Shown piece after piece: positions 1 to 7,415 of a stretch of DNA of 64,000 nt. Position 1 is the stretch's first letter. The number at the start of each line of letters is the position of its first letter. Origin of the DNA: Marinoscillum furvescens DSM 4134 (lineage in GTDB: Bacteria > Bacteroidota > Bacteroidia > Cytophagales > Cyclobacteriaceae); NCBI RefSeq assembly GCF_003386095.1, contig NZ_QREG01000003.1, positions 186,001-250,000 on the forward strand, given 5' to 3'. The notes under the pieces were generated by a model. The model did not search any database and was not told where the DNA came from. It saw nothing but the letters and a program-made list of their open reading frames with translations. A program made the translations under genes and the position numbers.

Positions 1-537
1 ACCATGCTCCATTAATCGTATTTGCACATTCGATGTATGTGTACGAAGCAAGGTGTCAGGGTTCTTCTCTATGAAATAGGTATCCTGCATTTCTCGTGCA
101 GGGTGGTTTTCTGGAAAATTTAAAGCAGTAAAATTGTGAAAATCATCTTCAATCTCCGGCCCCTCTGCCACATTAAAGCCTTGACGTTCAAAGATTTGAA
201 TGATGCGATTTTTCACTTGTGATAACGGGTGCATAGAGCCAACGTCCTCCCGGGATGGAAGTGTTACGTCAATGTCTGCAGCCTGATCGTTCGCATTTTG
301 CGCTTCCAATGCATCAACAAGCTCCTTAAATTTTGTCTGAGCATTTTGCTTTAACACATTCAGCAAACTCCCCATCTCCCGCTTCTGCTCATTTGGGACA
401 GATTTAAACTCATCAAAGAGCCCAGCAAGCACACCTTTACGACTAATAAATCGAAGCCTAAATTTCTCTAAATCTTCATTTGTATTCGCTGTAGCAGTCG
501 ATATTTCGCTCAGGTACGCTTCTATCTTATCCTTCAT
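1..537 (-). CDS. pheS: Phenylalanyl-tRNA synthetase alpha subunit, 5' part (runs off the left edge)
   Basis: This is the start of the alpha subunit of the cytoplasmic Phe-tRNA synthetase (PheS2PheT2), which charges tRNA-Phe. The reading frame opens at an ATG at 537 and stays open to base 1, giving 179 codons of a protein usually about 340 residues long, so the 3' half lies outside the window. The translation begins MKDKIEAYLSE. It shows a helical tRNA-binding N-terminal arm (about residues 1-90), then the start of the class II catalytic core with the family signature FPENHPAREMQDTYF followed by LLRTHTSNVQIR. The nearest upstream gene is a WecA/TagO-like transferase on the same strand, 81 bp away. 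A minus-strand -7-like box (TATTTTTG, bases 602 to 595) and a 23-bp palindrome lie in that gap. Identity is secure; the truncation is only the window edge. Confidence 0.96.
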   Translation of the reverse strand, partial: MKDKIEAYLSEISTATANTNEDLEKFRLRFISRKGVLAGLFDEFKSVPNEQKREMGSLLNVLKQNAQTKFKELVDALEAQNANDQAADIDVTLPSREDVGSMHPLSQVKNRIIQIFERQGFNVAEGPEIEDDFHNFTALNFPENHPAREMQDTYFIEKNPDTLLRTHTSNVQIRLMEHG

Positions 538-567
538 GGTCTCTGTATGGTGTTCTCTACCTTTTTA

Positions 568-590
568 CTTAAATGGAGTCTCCATTTAAG
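568..590. repeat. 23-bp perfect palindrome in the pheS 5' region
   Basis: Two 11-bp arms, CTTAAATGGAG and CTCCATTTAAG, flank a single central base at 579. Neither strand continues into a T-run, so it is not an obvious intrinsic terminator. It lies between a possible -7 box (595-602 on the minus strand) and the pheS start, so it would fall at the start of the pheS transcript or act as a protein-binding site. Its function is unknown. Confidence 0.6.
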
Positions 591-618
591 ACAGCAAAAA
601 TAATAAAGTCGGATAGTC

Positions 619-1722
619 TTACGCAGATTTACTCATGTAAACATCCATATCACCAGAGACACTTGCACTTTTAGCGAGTCTTAGCTTTCGAAGCAGTAAA
701 ATCTCAAAAGGCAAGGTCAACAAAACAGTCACGCCTAGTGCACAGATCAGAAGTGGTCCGTTGGTCATCCAATTACTCAAATACAGTGTACTCGAAAAGA
801 TGATTACGTTGAAAATAAGTAAAACAAGTGTCGCTTTCGAGTGATTCAGGCCTAACCTTAATAATCCATGATGTAAGTGATTGCGATCGGGATCAAGAGG
901 ATTTTTGCCATTCCGAAATCGTATAGCAAACACTCTGGATGTATCGTAAATAGGAAGTATCAGAAGTGCTATAGCTAACCCAACCGTGGCATCTCCTCCA
1001 AGTGTAACTCCATCAAACACAATAGTGCCCGAATTGATAAATTTTATCGCCAAGGAAGAAATCATAAAGCCCAACATAAGAGAACCAGTATCCCCCATGA
1101 AAACTTTAGATGGATGCCAATTGAAAAATAGAAATGCTAACAATGCTCCAATAGCCGATATACAAACCACAGCATAAGTCGACTCCCCAATACTGAGAAA
1201 AGACCAACCTAAAACTGACAAAATAAAAACAGCAACGCTTCCTGCCAAGCCATCTATGCCGTCAATTAAATTAAAACTATTGGTTAGACCAACGATCACA
1301 AACAATGAAAGTGGGATGTGAAACCAGGCAGGCATCTCATATATCCCAAAAATGCCATAGAAACCCGTAAGCTTAATGTCTGTAAAATTCACAACCAATA
1401 CTGCGGCGAATACCTGCGTCAACAACTTATTCTTAGCAAGTAGGCTAGATATATCATCTCGAACCCCTAAAATAAATATGACCACCAGGCCAAAAAGAAA
1501 ATATTTGATTTCTACTAAACCTGCGAGAGGCACAGCCATCAGCAAGGCCATCATAAAACCAATAAAGATGGCTACTCCCCCCAAAGATGGAGTACTTATC
1601 TGGTGGACTTTTCGTCGATCTGGGATGTCCAAAAGATCTACGGAGCGACTGACTTTTATAATTACTGGCAGTAAAATAAAAGTCATAAGAAAGGCGGCGA
1701 TGATAGATAAGGTCAAATACAT
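619..1722 (-). CDS. WecA/TagO-type undecaprenyl-phosphate sugar-1-phosphate transferase
   Basis: A polytopic membrane protein of 367 residues. It is expected to move a HexNAc-1-phosphate from a UDP-sugar to undecaprenyl phosphate, the first step of a lipid-linked glycan. It carries the MraY/WecA family motifs in order: DIPDRRKVH near residue 32, the Asp pair in RDDIS near 88, the loop NSFNLIDGIDGLAG near 150, FMGDTGSL near 208, and the His-rich cytosolic loop PDRNHLHHGLLRLG near 278. About ten hydrophobic segments are visible. The length fits WecA/TagO/RgpG enzymes, and the HLHH loop argues for a GlcNAc-type substrate rather than MraY. It is the last gene of the minus-strand polysaccharide region, 114 bp beyond wcaJ, and may have its own promoter. 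The sugar specificity cannot be read from sequence alone. A WecG/TagA-type enzyme 4 kb away is the natural next step after GlcNAc-PP-undecaprenol. Confidence 0.9.
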   Translation of the reverse strand: MYLTLSIIAAFLMTFILLPVIIKVSRSVDLLDIPDRRKVHQISTPSLGGVAIFIGFMMALLMAVPLAGLVEIKYFLFGLVVIFILGVRDDISSLLAKNKLLTQVFAAVLVVNFTDIKLTGFYGIFGIYEMPAWFHIPLSLFVIVGLTNSFNLIDGIDGLAGSVAVFILSVLGWSFLSIGESTYAVVCISAIGALLAFLFFNWHPSKVFMGDTGSLMLGFMISSLAIKFINSGTIVFDGVTLGGDATVGLAIALLILPIYDTSRVFAIRFRNGKNPLDPDRNHLHHGLLRLGLNHSKATLVLLIFNVIIFSSTLYLSNWMTNGPLLICALGVTVLLTLPFEILLLRKLRLAKSASVSGDMDVYMSKSA

Positions 1723-1836
1723 CAGTTAGTGTGTTGACTATACCTACGAAAATAGCCATATATCTGGATTTCGTACTATTCTTTCGCTGAATAGTGATTT
1801 TCAGGTGGTCAGCACACCGAATTCATGGATATACCT

Positions 1837-3222
1837 CTAATAGGCGTTTTCCGACCCTCGGATAATTGAGATGACCGTCAATACGATAATCTTAAAATCC
1901 AGCAATAAGGACCAGTTTTTGACATAGAAGCGATCCAGTCTTACCCTACCACTCATATCACTAAACTGAGCTGTTTCCCCTCTGAATCCTTTTGCTTGAG
2001 CCAAACCAGTGATGCCAGGCTTTACTGCATGCCTCTGAATAAACCGATCGATTTTTGGCTGAAATTGTTCATTAAGTTTAATCGGATGAGGTCTAGGCCC
2101 TACCACAGACATATCTCCAAGAAATACATTTATAAATTGAGGCAACTCATCGATACTGGTTTTGCGTAGTATCGCCCCCACTTTAGTAATCCTCGGATCA
2201 TTTTTTGTCGCTTGTTTAGAATCAGCCTCCTGATTCACTACCATGGTTCGAAATTTCCAACAAAGAAATGGCTGATTATCTCTTCCATTTCTATTCTGCT
2301 TGAAAAATATTGGACCCTTCGATTCAAGTTTGATTAACAAACCAATGATAGGAATCAACCAGGAAAAAATGAATAATATAACCAGAGAAGAAAAAATCAA
2401 ATCAAACCCGCGTTTAATTGCCTGGTTCAACCGATTGTCAAGTGGAATAGCACTTACATTGATAATTGGGATATTCCCGTATTTCTGAATAGTGAGGTTT
2501 TTATGACCTAGCCTGCTAAACTGAGAGATAATCTTAATTTTGATCAGATTGTTTTCAGCAAAATCTATCAGACCTTTTATCTGCTCATCATACAACCTCG
2601 GCAAGCAGCAAAAAATCACATCCACAGCATTGCCTTTTATGTAGGAAGCTATTTGATCAATAGTACCCAGGTAGCGCCCTCTAGCTTTTTCAGTATCATC
2701 ATCAAAATAACCGATAAACTTATACCCCAGCCCCTTATTTACTCTAAAGTGAGTTTCCAGTTCTATAGCTAACTCCCCGTACCCAACGATCACTACATTT
2801 CGCGTATTAAAACCTTTTCGACGATAGTACCGAATGAAGAAATGCCAGCATGTCCTCCACAAAATCAATAAAACTGTAAAGGCCAGGTAAGTCATGAAAA
2901 GGTGCTGCCTTGAATAATAGAACGGTTTGGCAACAAACCAAAGCGCAAACACTATGGAAAGGTTTATCACCAATCCAGTAAGCACTTTATTGATATGATC
3001 AATCAATCTGTACTCACGACTAATCTCATGAAGCTTGGTAGAAAAGAAAATTACTAACCAAACTCCATTCAAAATGAGCTGCAGGGTGGTATAACTGTCG
3101 TTTTGGTAAAAGACAGTCCCAAAGCGAAAATAGTTTGCGATAAATATCCCTGCATTTAAGCAGAGTAAATCTGCAAGCAAAAATAAGATCGGAAAAAATC
3201 GTGAGTATCTCTGGCCAGGCAT
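1837..3222 (-). CDS. WcaJ-type polyprenyl glycosylphosphotransferase (EPS initiation)
   Basis: A 461-residue monotopic phosphoglycosyl transferase of the WcaJ/CpsE group. It would load a hexose-1-phosphate (often glucose or galactose) onto undecaprenyl phosphate to start an exopolysaccharide repeat. The N-terminal 120 residues contain about four hydrophobic segments. A CoA-binding/Rossmann-like middle domain follows (VIVGYGELAIELE, near residue 145), then a further membrane helix near 280. The C-terminal bacterial sugar transferase domain has the motifs KQNRNGRDNQPF, WKFRTM, KTSIDELPQFINV and MSVVGPRPHP. Length and domain order are typical. It lies just downstream of fcl (48 bp) on the same strand. 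A -7-like box on the minus strand (TATATTTG, bases 3250 to 3243) suggests a separate start of transcription, although no matching -33 element was found. Confidence 0.93.
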   Translation of the reverse strand: MPGQRYSRFFPILFLLADLLCLNAGIFIANYFRFGTVFYQNDSYTTLQLILNGVWLVIFFSTKLHEISREYRLIDHINKVLTGLVINLSIVFALWFVAKPFYYSRQHLFMTYLAFTVLLILWRTCWHFFIRYYRRKGFNTRNVVIVGYGELAIELETHFRVNKGLGYKFIGYFDDDTEKARGRYLGTIDQIASYIKGNAVDVIFCCLPRLYDEQIKGLIDFAENNLIKIKIISQFSRLGHKNLTIQKYGNIPIINVSAIPLDNRLNQAIKRGFDLIFSSLVILFIFSWLIPIIGLLIKLESKGPIFFKQNRNGRDNQPFLCWKFRTMVVNQEADSKQATKNDPRITKVGAILRKTSIDELPQFINVFLGDMSVVGPRPHPIKLNEQFQPKIDRFIQRHAVKPGITGLAQAKGFRGETAQFSDMSGRVRLDRFYVKNWSLLLDFKIIVLTVISIIRGSENAY

Positions 3223-3270
3223 ATTCCTTCAATTAGCAAACGCAAATATAGCTAATTGCGTGCCAATTAT

Positions 3271-4200
3271 TTACCACCCCGATTTATCCACTGAATCGTA
3301 TACTGAACGAATACCATCCAAAAGATCAATCTTGGGTTTCCAGCCCAACTTTCTCAAACGAGAACTATCCATTAATTTTTTCGGTGTACCGTCTGGCTTG
3401 CTGGCATCAAAAACTAGCTTTCCTTCAAAACCAACAACAGCTTTGACAGTCTCAGCCAATTCCTTAATACTAAGATCCGATCCAAACCCAACATTTATGG
3501 TTTGTCCATCACTGTAGTTCTCCATTAAAAAGAAACACGCTTCAGCTAAATCGTCTACATGAAGAAACTCTCTCAATGGCGAACCTGTACCCCATACTAC
3601 CACTTCTTTATCTCCATTGATTTTGGCTGAGTGGAATTTACGAATCAATGCCGGTAAGACATGTGAGTTATTTAAGTCATAGTTATCATTAAGCCCATAC
3701 AAGTTTGTAGGCATGGCACTGATGAAATCAGATCCATATTGATCCCTATACGTTTCGCAGAGCTTGATGCCCGCTATTTTCGCTATAGCATAGGGTTCAT
3801 TAGTAGGTTCCAATGCCCCGGTCAGTAGGCTGTCTTCATGAATGGGCTGATCCGCAAACTTTGGGTAAATACAAGAGCTTCCGAGAAAGAGCAATTTCTC
3901 TACCCCAGCTGTATATGCCTGATGGATCACATTGGCCTCAATCATGAGGTTTTCGTATAGAAACTGGCCTCTGTATATATTATTAGCATTGATGCCTCCA
4001 ACCTTAGCTGCCGCTAAAAACACGTATTCAGGTCTTTCCGATTCGAAAAAAGCCTTTACAGCCGATTGGTCTGTCAAATCCAACTCTTTCGATGTTCGGT
4101 ATACGAGGTTCGTATACCCCTCATTTTGCAGTTTTCGAACGATGGCAGACCCTACCATCCCTTGATGACCCGCTATGTATATTTTAGAGTTTGTATTCAT
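3271..4200 (-). CDS. fcl: GDP-L-fucose synthase
   Basis: A 309-residue extended SDR that converts GDP-4-keto-6-deoxy-D-mannose to GDP-L-fucose by 3,5-epimerisation and NADPH-dependent 4-reduction. The NADP-binding start is [18 protein letters not shown], with the Fcl-specific GHxGMVGSA. The active-site region has FLGSSCIYP near 105 and the catalytic pair in [10 protein letters not shown] (Tyr near 136, Lys near 140). AMPTNLYG and [18 protein letters not shown] are also Fcl signatures. Length is normal. The partner gmd, which makes the substrate and usually sits directly upstream, is not in this window. In its place are a transposase remnant and a GDP-mannose 3,5-epimerase. The substrate must therefore come from a gmd elsewhere in the genome, or the enzyme has been left without its partner. 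A hairpin terminator lies just upstream at 4246-4279, so it may be expressed only weakly from the main operon. Confidence 0.95.
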   Translation of the reverse strand: MNTNSKIYIAGHQGMVGSAIVRKLQNEGYTNLVYRTSKELDLTDQSAVKAFFESERPEYVFLAAAKVGGINANNIYRGQFLYENLMIEANVIHQAYTAGVEKLLFLGSSCIYPKFADQPIHEDSLLTGALEPTNEPYAIAKIAGIKLCETYRDQYGSDFISAMPTNLYGLNDNYDLNNSHVLPALIRKFHSAKINGDKEVVVWGTGSPLREFLHVDDLAEACFFLMENYSDGQTINVGFGSDLSIKELAETVKAVVGFEGKLVFDASKPDGTPKKLMDSSRLRKLGWKPKIDLLDGIRSVYDSVDKSGW

Positions 4201-4245
4201 AAATTAAATAGAGCCTGCTGAAAAACTAGCCGTATTAAAACACCT

Positions 4246-4279
4246 AAAACCCGTTCAAAACTATAATTGAACGGGTTTT
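4246..4279. terminator. Perfect 13-bp hairpin, probable bidirectional terminator
   Basis: The arms AAAACCCGTTCAA (4246-4258) and TTGAACGGGTTTT (4267-4279) pair perfectly around an 8-base loop that contains the TAG stop of the transposase remnant. A and T tracts on both sides fit a bidirectional intrinsic terminator. It is part of the insertion-sequence scar and separates GDP-mannose epimerase from fcl. Confidence 0.7.
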
Positions 4280-4737
4280 GTAGTTGCAAGAGGTCTTAAT
4301 GTAAGTTCAATGGCTGATATCCATGCGTTTCTTAGTTGTTGCATTGCTGAAAAAGTAAGGCACAGGGGTTGCTCCCCGGCCAATTTGACCAGTTTGAGAA
4401 CCAAGATGATGGAGGCAATCCATGATTGACTGGTTTTTTTCAACCTGGCTCTGATCCGGCTCATTCCGTACCCATTTTTAGCCTGGCCAAATTTCCCTTC
4501 AATAGGATTTCTTTCCCCCGGTCTTACGTGCTTTCCCACTGCCTTAGAGGATGGTCTACCCAGTGGTTTGGCCGCCAGCATGATTCCCTTTTCTTTGAGG
4601 CTTTTTCTGTTAGCTCGGCTACAGTAGAGTTGATCTGCAAGTACTCTGGCTGGATAGACCCCAAACCTTTCTTTGTATTTTTCCACGTATTCCATCAGAT
4701 GGCTACCTTCATTGAAAGCGTCCCATGATATCAGCAA
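4261..4737 (-). pseudogene. Truncated IS5-family DDE transposase (C-terminal part)
   Basis: The frame encodes about 158 residues of a DDE transposase. Visible are ISWDAFNEGSHLMEYVEKY, then VLADQLYCSRANRKSLKEKGI (with the second catalytic Asp), LGRPSSKAVGKHVRPGERNPIEGKFGQAK (with the catalytic Glu) and the conserved tail YGMSRIRARLKKTSQSW. The N-terminal DNA-binding region and the first catalytic Asp are absent. A TAG stands two codons before the TTG at 4737, so this is a decayed fragment and not a short gene. It lies in the same direction as the polysaccharide operon, between GDP-mannose epimerase and fcl. It probably marks the site of a past rearrangement. Confidence 0.88.
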
Positions 4738-4745
4738 CTCCTAAA

Positions 4746-5711
4746 CTATTGTTTATTTTCTATTTGTTCTAATATCCATTTATAGGTTTTCTCTGTACCC
4801 TCACGAAGTGACATATTTGGAGCCCAGCCGAGCTTTTCTCTTATTAATCTGTTATCAGAGTTTCTTCCTGCAACACCTGTAGGTCCTTCGATATTAACTA
4901 TAGTCAATTTCTTACCAGAAATATCAACAATCATTTTTGCGAAATCATTAATTGAAATCATTTCCTCGGAACCAATATTTACAGGACCAATAAAGTCAGA
5001 ATCCATTAATCTTCGAACTCCTTCTACACATTCATCAACTATCAAAAATGATCTAGTTTGTTTTCCATCTCCCCATACTTCAATAGCTCCTCCATCAGGT
5101 GCCTCTGCCACCTTCCTACACAATGCGGCTGGAGCCTTCTCCCTTCCACCGTCCCATGTTCCCATGGGACCAAAAATATTATGGAATCGTGCAATTTTCA
5201 CATCGATACCATGATTTCGGTTGTAGGTAAGATAGAGCCGTTCACTAAACAGTTTTTCCCAACCATATTCACTATCCGGCGCTGCAGGATAAGCGGAATC
5301 TTCGGAACATTTAGGGTTGTTTGGATCCATTTGATTATATTCAGGATACATGCAAGCTGAGGAAGAATAAAATATCTTTTTTATCCGTTTTTTCTTTACT
5401 TCTTCCAATACATTTAAGTTACAAAGCGCTGAATTGTGCATTATATCAGAATCGTTATGTCCGGTGAAAACAAAACCTGCACCACCCATATCTGCGGCTA
5501 GCTGATAAACTTCATCTAAATCATCACTTACCACTTCAGACACTATATTAATATCTCGCAAATCACCTATAACAAATTCATCTGCATTGTTATTCCCATA
5601 TTCATTTGACTTTAAATCAACTCCTCTTACCCAATAACCTTCCTCCTTGAGTCTATTTACAAGATGGCCTCCAATAAATCCACCTGCTCCACAAACTAGT
5701 GCTTTCTTCAT
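4746..5711 (-). CDS. GDP-mannose 3,5-epimerase (GME-like SDR)
   Basis: A 321-residue extended SDR closely resembling the plant-type GDP-D-mannose 3',5'-epimerase, which yields GDP-L-galactose (and some GDP-L-gulose). Motifs: the NAD-binding VCGAGGFIGGHLVNRLK, the GME-specific LAADMGGAGFVF, FYSSSACMYPEYNQ, the catalytic YGWEK, RFHNIFGPMGTWDGGREKAPAA, WGDGKQTRSFLIVDECVEG and the C-terminal GRNSDNRLIREKLGWAPNMSLREG. These match GME much better than GalE, Gmd or RmlB. Length is typical for bacterial members. It lies two bases after the WecG-like gene, so it belongs to the same operon. Its stop codon abuts an IS remnant. Predicted role: supplying L-galactose (or L-gulose) for the polysaccharide. 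Confidence in the family is high; the in vivo product is inferred. Confidence 0.88.
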   Translation of the reverse strand: MKKALVCGAGGFIGGHLVNRLKEEGYWVRGVDLKSNEYGNNNADEFVIGDLRDINIVSEVVSDDLDEVYQLAADMGGAGFVFTGHNDSDIMHNSALCNLNVLEEVKKKRIKKIFYSSSACMYPEYNQMDPNNPKCSEDSAYPAAPDSEYGWEKLFSERLYLTYNRNHGIDVKIARFHNIFGPMGTWDGGREKAPAALCRKVAEAPDGGAIEVWGDGKQTRSFLIVDECVEGVRRLMDSDFIGPVNIGSEEMISINDFAKMIVDISGKKLTIVNIEGPTGVAGRNSDNRLIREKLGWAPNMSLREGTEKTYKWILEQIENKQ

Positions 5712-5713
5712 AT

Positions 5714-6463
5714 TTATCTTTTCAATTTTTTCAGTATTAATTCCGCAAAATTATAATAAATGAACAAAGGAACAATTTTAAAGTATCTCTTCCACAACCT
5801 TCTTGGTTCTACCAACAATCTAAAAAACCATTCTAAAGCATTTTTTTGCATCCATGCTGGAGCTTGTCTTACATTGCCAATATGGAAATCAAAAGCTGCT
5901 CCAACACAACATACAAAATCTACATTTGTATATTGTGAAAGATACGCTGCAAATTCTTCCTGCTTAGGAGTACTTAAACCTATCCATACAAAATTTGCTT
6001 GTGATGCATTGATAATCTCCGCAATTCCTTCATAATCGTATTCTTGAACCGGCTGAAATGGAGGACAATATGTTCCAACAATTTTTGCTCCAAACATATT
6101 TTCACACACATCCTTAAGCTGATCTGCCACCCCTTCTTGCCCTCCACACAAAAAATGAGCCACATTGCTCTTGGAAGCTTTCATTGTCTCCATGAAAAAA
6201 TCAGGTCCATAGCACCTTGTCATTTCTATTTCCCCCTTAAGTCTTCCTACCCAAACTCCAGGCATACCATCAGGTAGGTTTGTATAAAAGGATCGAAGAA
6301 TTGACTTGAAGCTGCTATTTTTCTTTGAATGCACAAGTCCATGAGCTCCAGACGCACTTACACATCTCGATCTCCCATTATTTACTTCGGCAAGCAACTT
6401 GGGTACAATTTTATCAATACTCCCAACATAAAGTGGAATTTCTAAAACCTCAGTAGATTTCAT
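5714..6463 (-). CDS. WecG/TagA/CpsF-family glycosyltransferase (GT26)
   Basis: A 249-residue cytoplasmic-face glycosyltransferase of the family that adds ManNAc(A) or a related sugar to a lipid-linked GlcNAc. Family signatures: ASGAHGLVHSKKN, LPDGMPGVWVGRLKG, GPDFFMETMK, the Rossmann stretch HFLCGGQEGVADQLK, GTYCPPFQP, WIGLSTPKQEEFAAY and the membrane-associating C-terminus WFFRLLVEPRRLWKRY. Length is standard. It overlaps the preceding SDR gene by 14 bp and is followed after 2 bp by GDP-mannose epimerase. The WecA/TagO-type initiator at the end of the locus is the logical producer of its acceptor. No WecB-type UDP-GlcNAc 2-epimerase is visible in the window, so the donor sugar is uncertain. 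Confidence 0.9.
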   Translation of the reverse strand: MKSTEVLEIPLYVGSIDKIVPKLLAEVNNGRSRCVSASGAHGLVHSKKNSSFKSILRSFYTNLPDGMPGVWVGRLKGEIEMTRCYGPDFFMETMKASKSNVAHFLCGGQEGVADQLKDVCENMFGAKIVGTYCPPFQPVQEYDYEGIAEIINASQANFVWIGLSTPKQEEFAAYLSQYTNVDFVCCVGAAFDFHIGNVRQAPAWMQKNALEWFFRLLVEPRRLWKRYFKIVPLFIYYNFAELILKKLKR

Positions 6464-7415
6464 CTTTCAACCATTTGGAGGTAATTTCTATTCCTTCTTT
6501 CCAATCAATCATCTTTTCACCGACCTCATTAACGGTTTTACCCATTGGAGCAGGGTTACTTGTCGTCATACTTCTAAATCTACTTGAAGTAATAGGGAAT
6601 TTAATTCCTAAACTGGAAAGCACATCACCGCATAGAGCCAAACCATATACTACACTTGTATTCACCGTTCTTACATCTCTACCGCAAAGTTTATTAGAAA
6701 ACTCATTCACCCAATCAAACAACAGTATAGGCTCATCACCTACATAGAATACCTCCTTATCCAAGCGATCGATGTGTTCTATAAAATGCATTACTTGATT
6801 GCAAATATTCATTACATATCCATAAGATCTAATCACACCTTTTTTATTTGGGTGTATATATTTCCCCTCATATAGTACTCTCCAGAACTCAGATGGATAT
6901 CTTAAATGCCACTTCCCCCAAACGTTAGTCGGCCTAATAATCAACCACTTGAAATTATAATTTCCTGAGATAAGATTCTTTTCTGATTCAACTTTGGATT
7001 CCCCGTATATAGTATGTGGTTTGTACTCAAAAAAATTATTTAATGGAAAATCAGTTTGATTAACAAACTGAGTAGAAGTATGAATGAGACTCTTCGTTGA
7101 ACTAGTTTTACTTGCTGCCTTAAAAACATTCTCTGATCCTTGAATATTTACGGCATAATCCTCAAGTTTAAGATGAGGCTCACAACTTGTTTCTGCTGCC
7201 AAATGAATTACACAATCGGGATGATGCTTACTAAAAACCAATTGTAAACTACCATAATCAAGTATGTCGCACTTCTCCCATATAGAATTTTTAAACTTTT
7301 GTTTTGGATTCGCGGTATCCACATTGACAATCGATACGTTCGGATAGTTATCAAGTAAATATTCGTGAAAGTTAGTCCCGATAAATCCAGAACCCCCTGT
7401 TATTAATATTTTCAT
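6450..7415 (-). CDS. NAD-dependent epimerase/dehydratase (extended SDR)
   Basis: A 321-residue nucleotide-sugar-modifying SDR. The coenzyme-binding motif is ILITGGSGFIGTNFHEYL at the N-terminus. VIHLAAETSCEPHL near residue 70 and the active-site YGESKVESEKN near 138 are also visible. In place of the usual Ser-Ser pair before the Tyr it has HTSTQFVNQT, so a Thr or Ser would complete the catalytic set. RPTNVWGKWHLRYP follows. The C-terminal substrate domain is not diagnostic, so the reaction (epimerase, reductase or dehydratase) cannot be named. It overlaps the GT4 gene upstream by 4 bp and the WecG-like gene downstream by 14 bp, so it belongs to the coupled operon. It may act on a nucleotide sugar or on a lipid-linked saccharide. 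Confidence 0.85.
   Translation of the reverse strand: MKILITGGSGFIGTNFHEYLLDNYPNVSIVNVDTANPKQKFKNSIWEKCDILDYGSLQLVFSKHHPDCVIHLAAETSCEPHLKLEDYAVNIQGSENVFKAASKTSSTKSLIHTSTQFVNQTDFPLNNFFEYKPHTIYGESKVESEKNLISGNYNFKWLIIRPTNVWGKWHLRYPSEFWRVLYEGKYIHPNKKGVIRSYGYVMNICNQVMHFIEHIDRLDKEVFYVGDEPILLFDWVNEFSNKLCGRDVRTVNTSVVYGLALCGDVLSSLGIKFPITSSRFRSMTTSNPAPMGKTVNEVGEKMIDWKEGIEITSKWLKDEIY

Larger units (their letters stand above)
4210..4740 (-). mobile_element. Remnant of an IS5-type insertion sequence
   Basis: Only the 3' part of an insertion sequence remains. It runs from inside the transposase gene (about 4740, touching the stop codon of the upstream epimerase gene at 4746-4748) to just before fcl. The sequence GAGCCTGCTGAAAAACT at about 4211-4227 is a plausible terminal inverted repeat, since many IS ends of this type contain a CTGxTGAAAAA-like core. 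The opposite end is missing, so this copy cannot move by itself. No target duplication can be defined. Confidence 0.7.
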
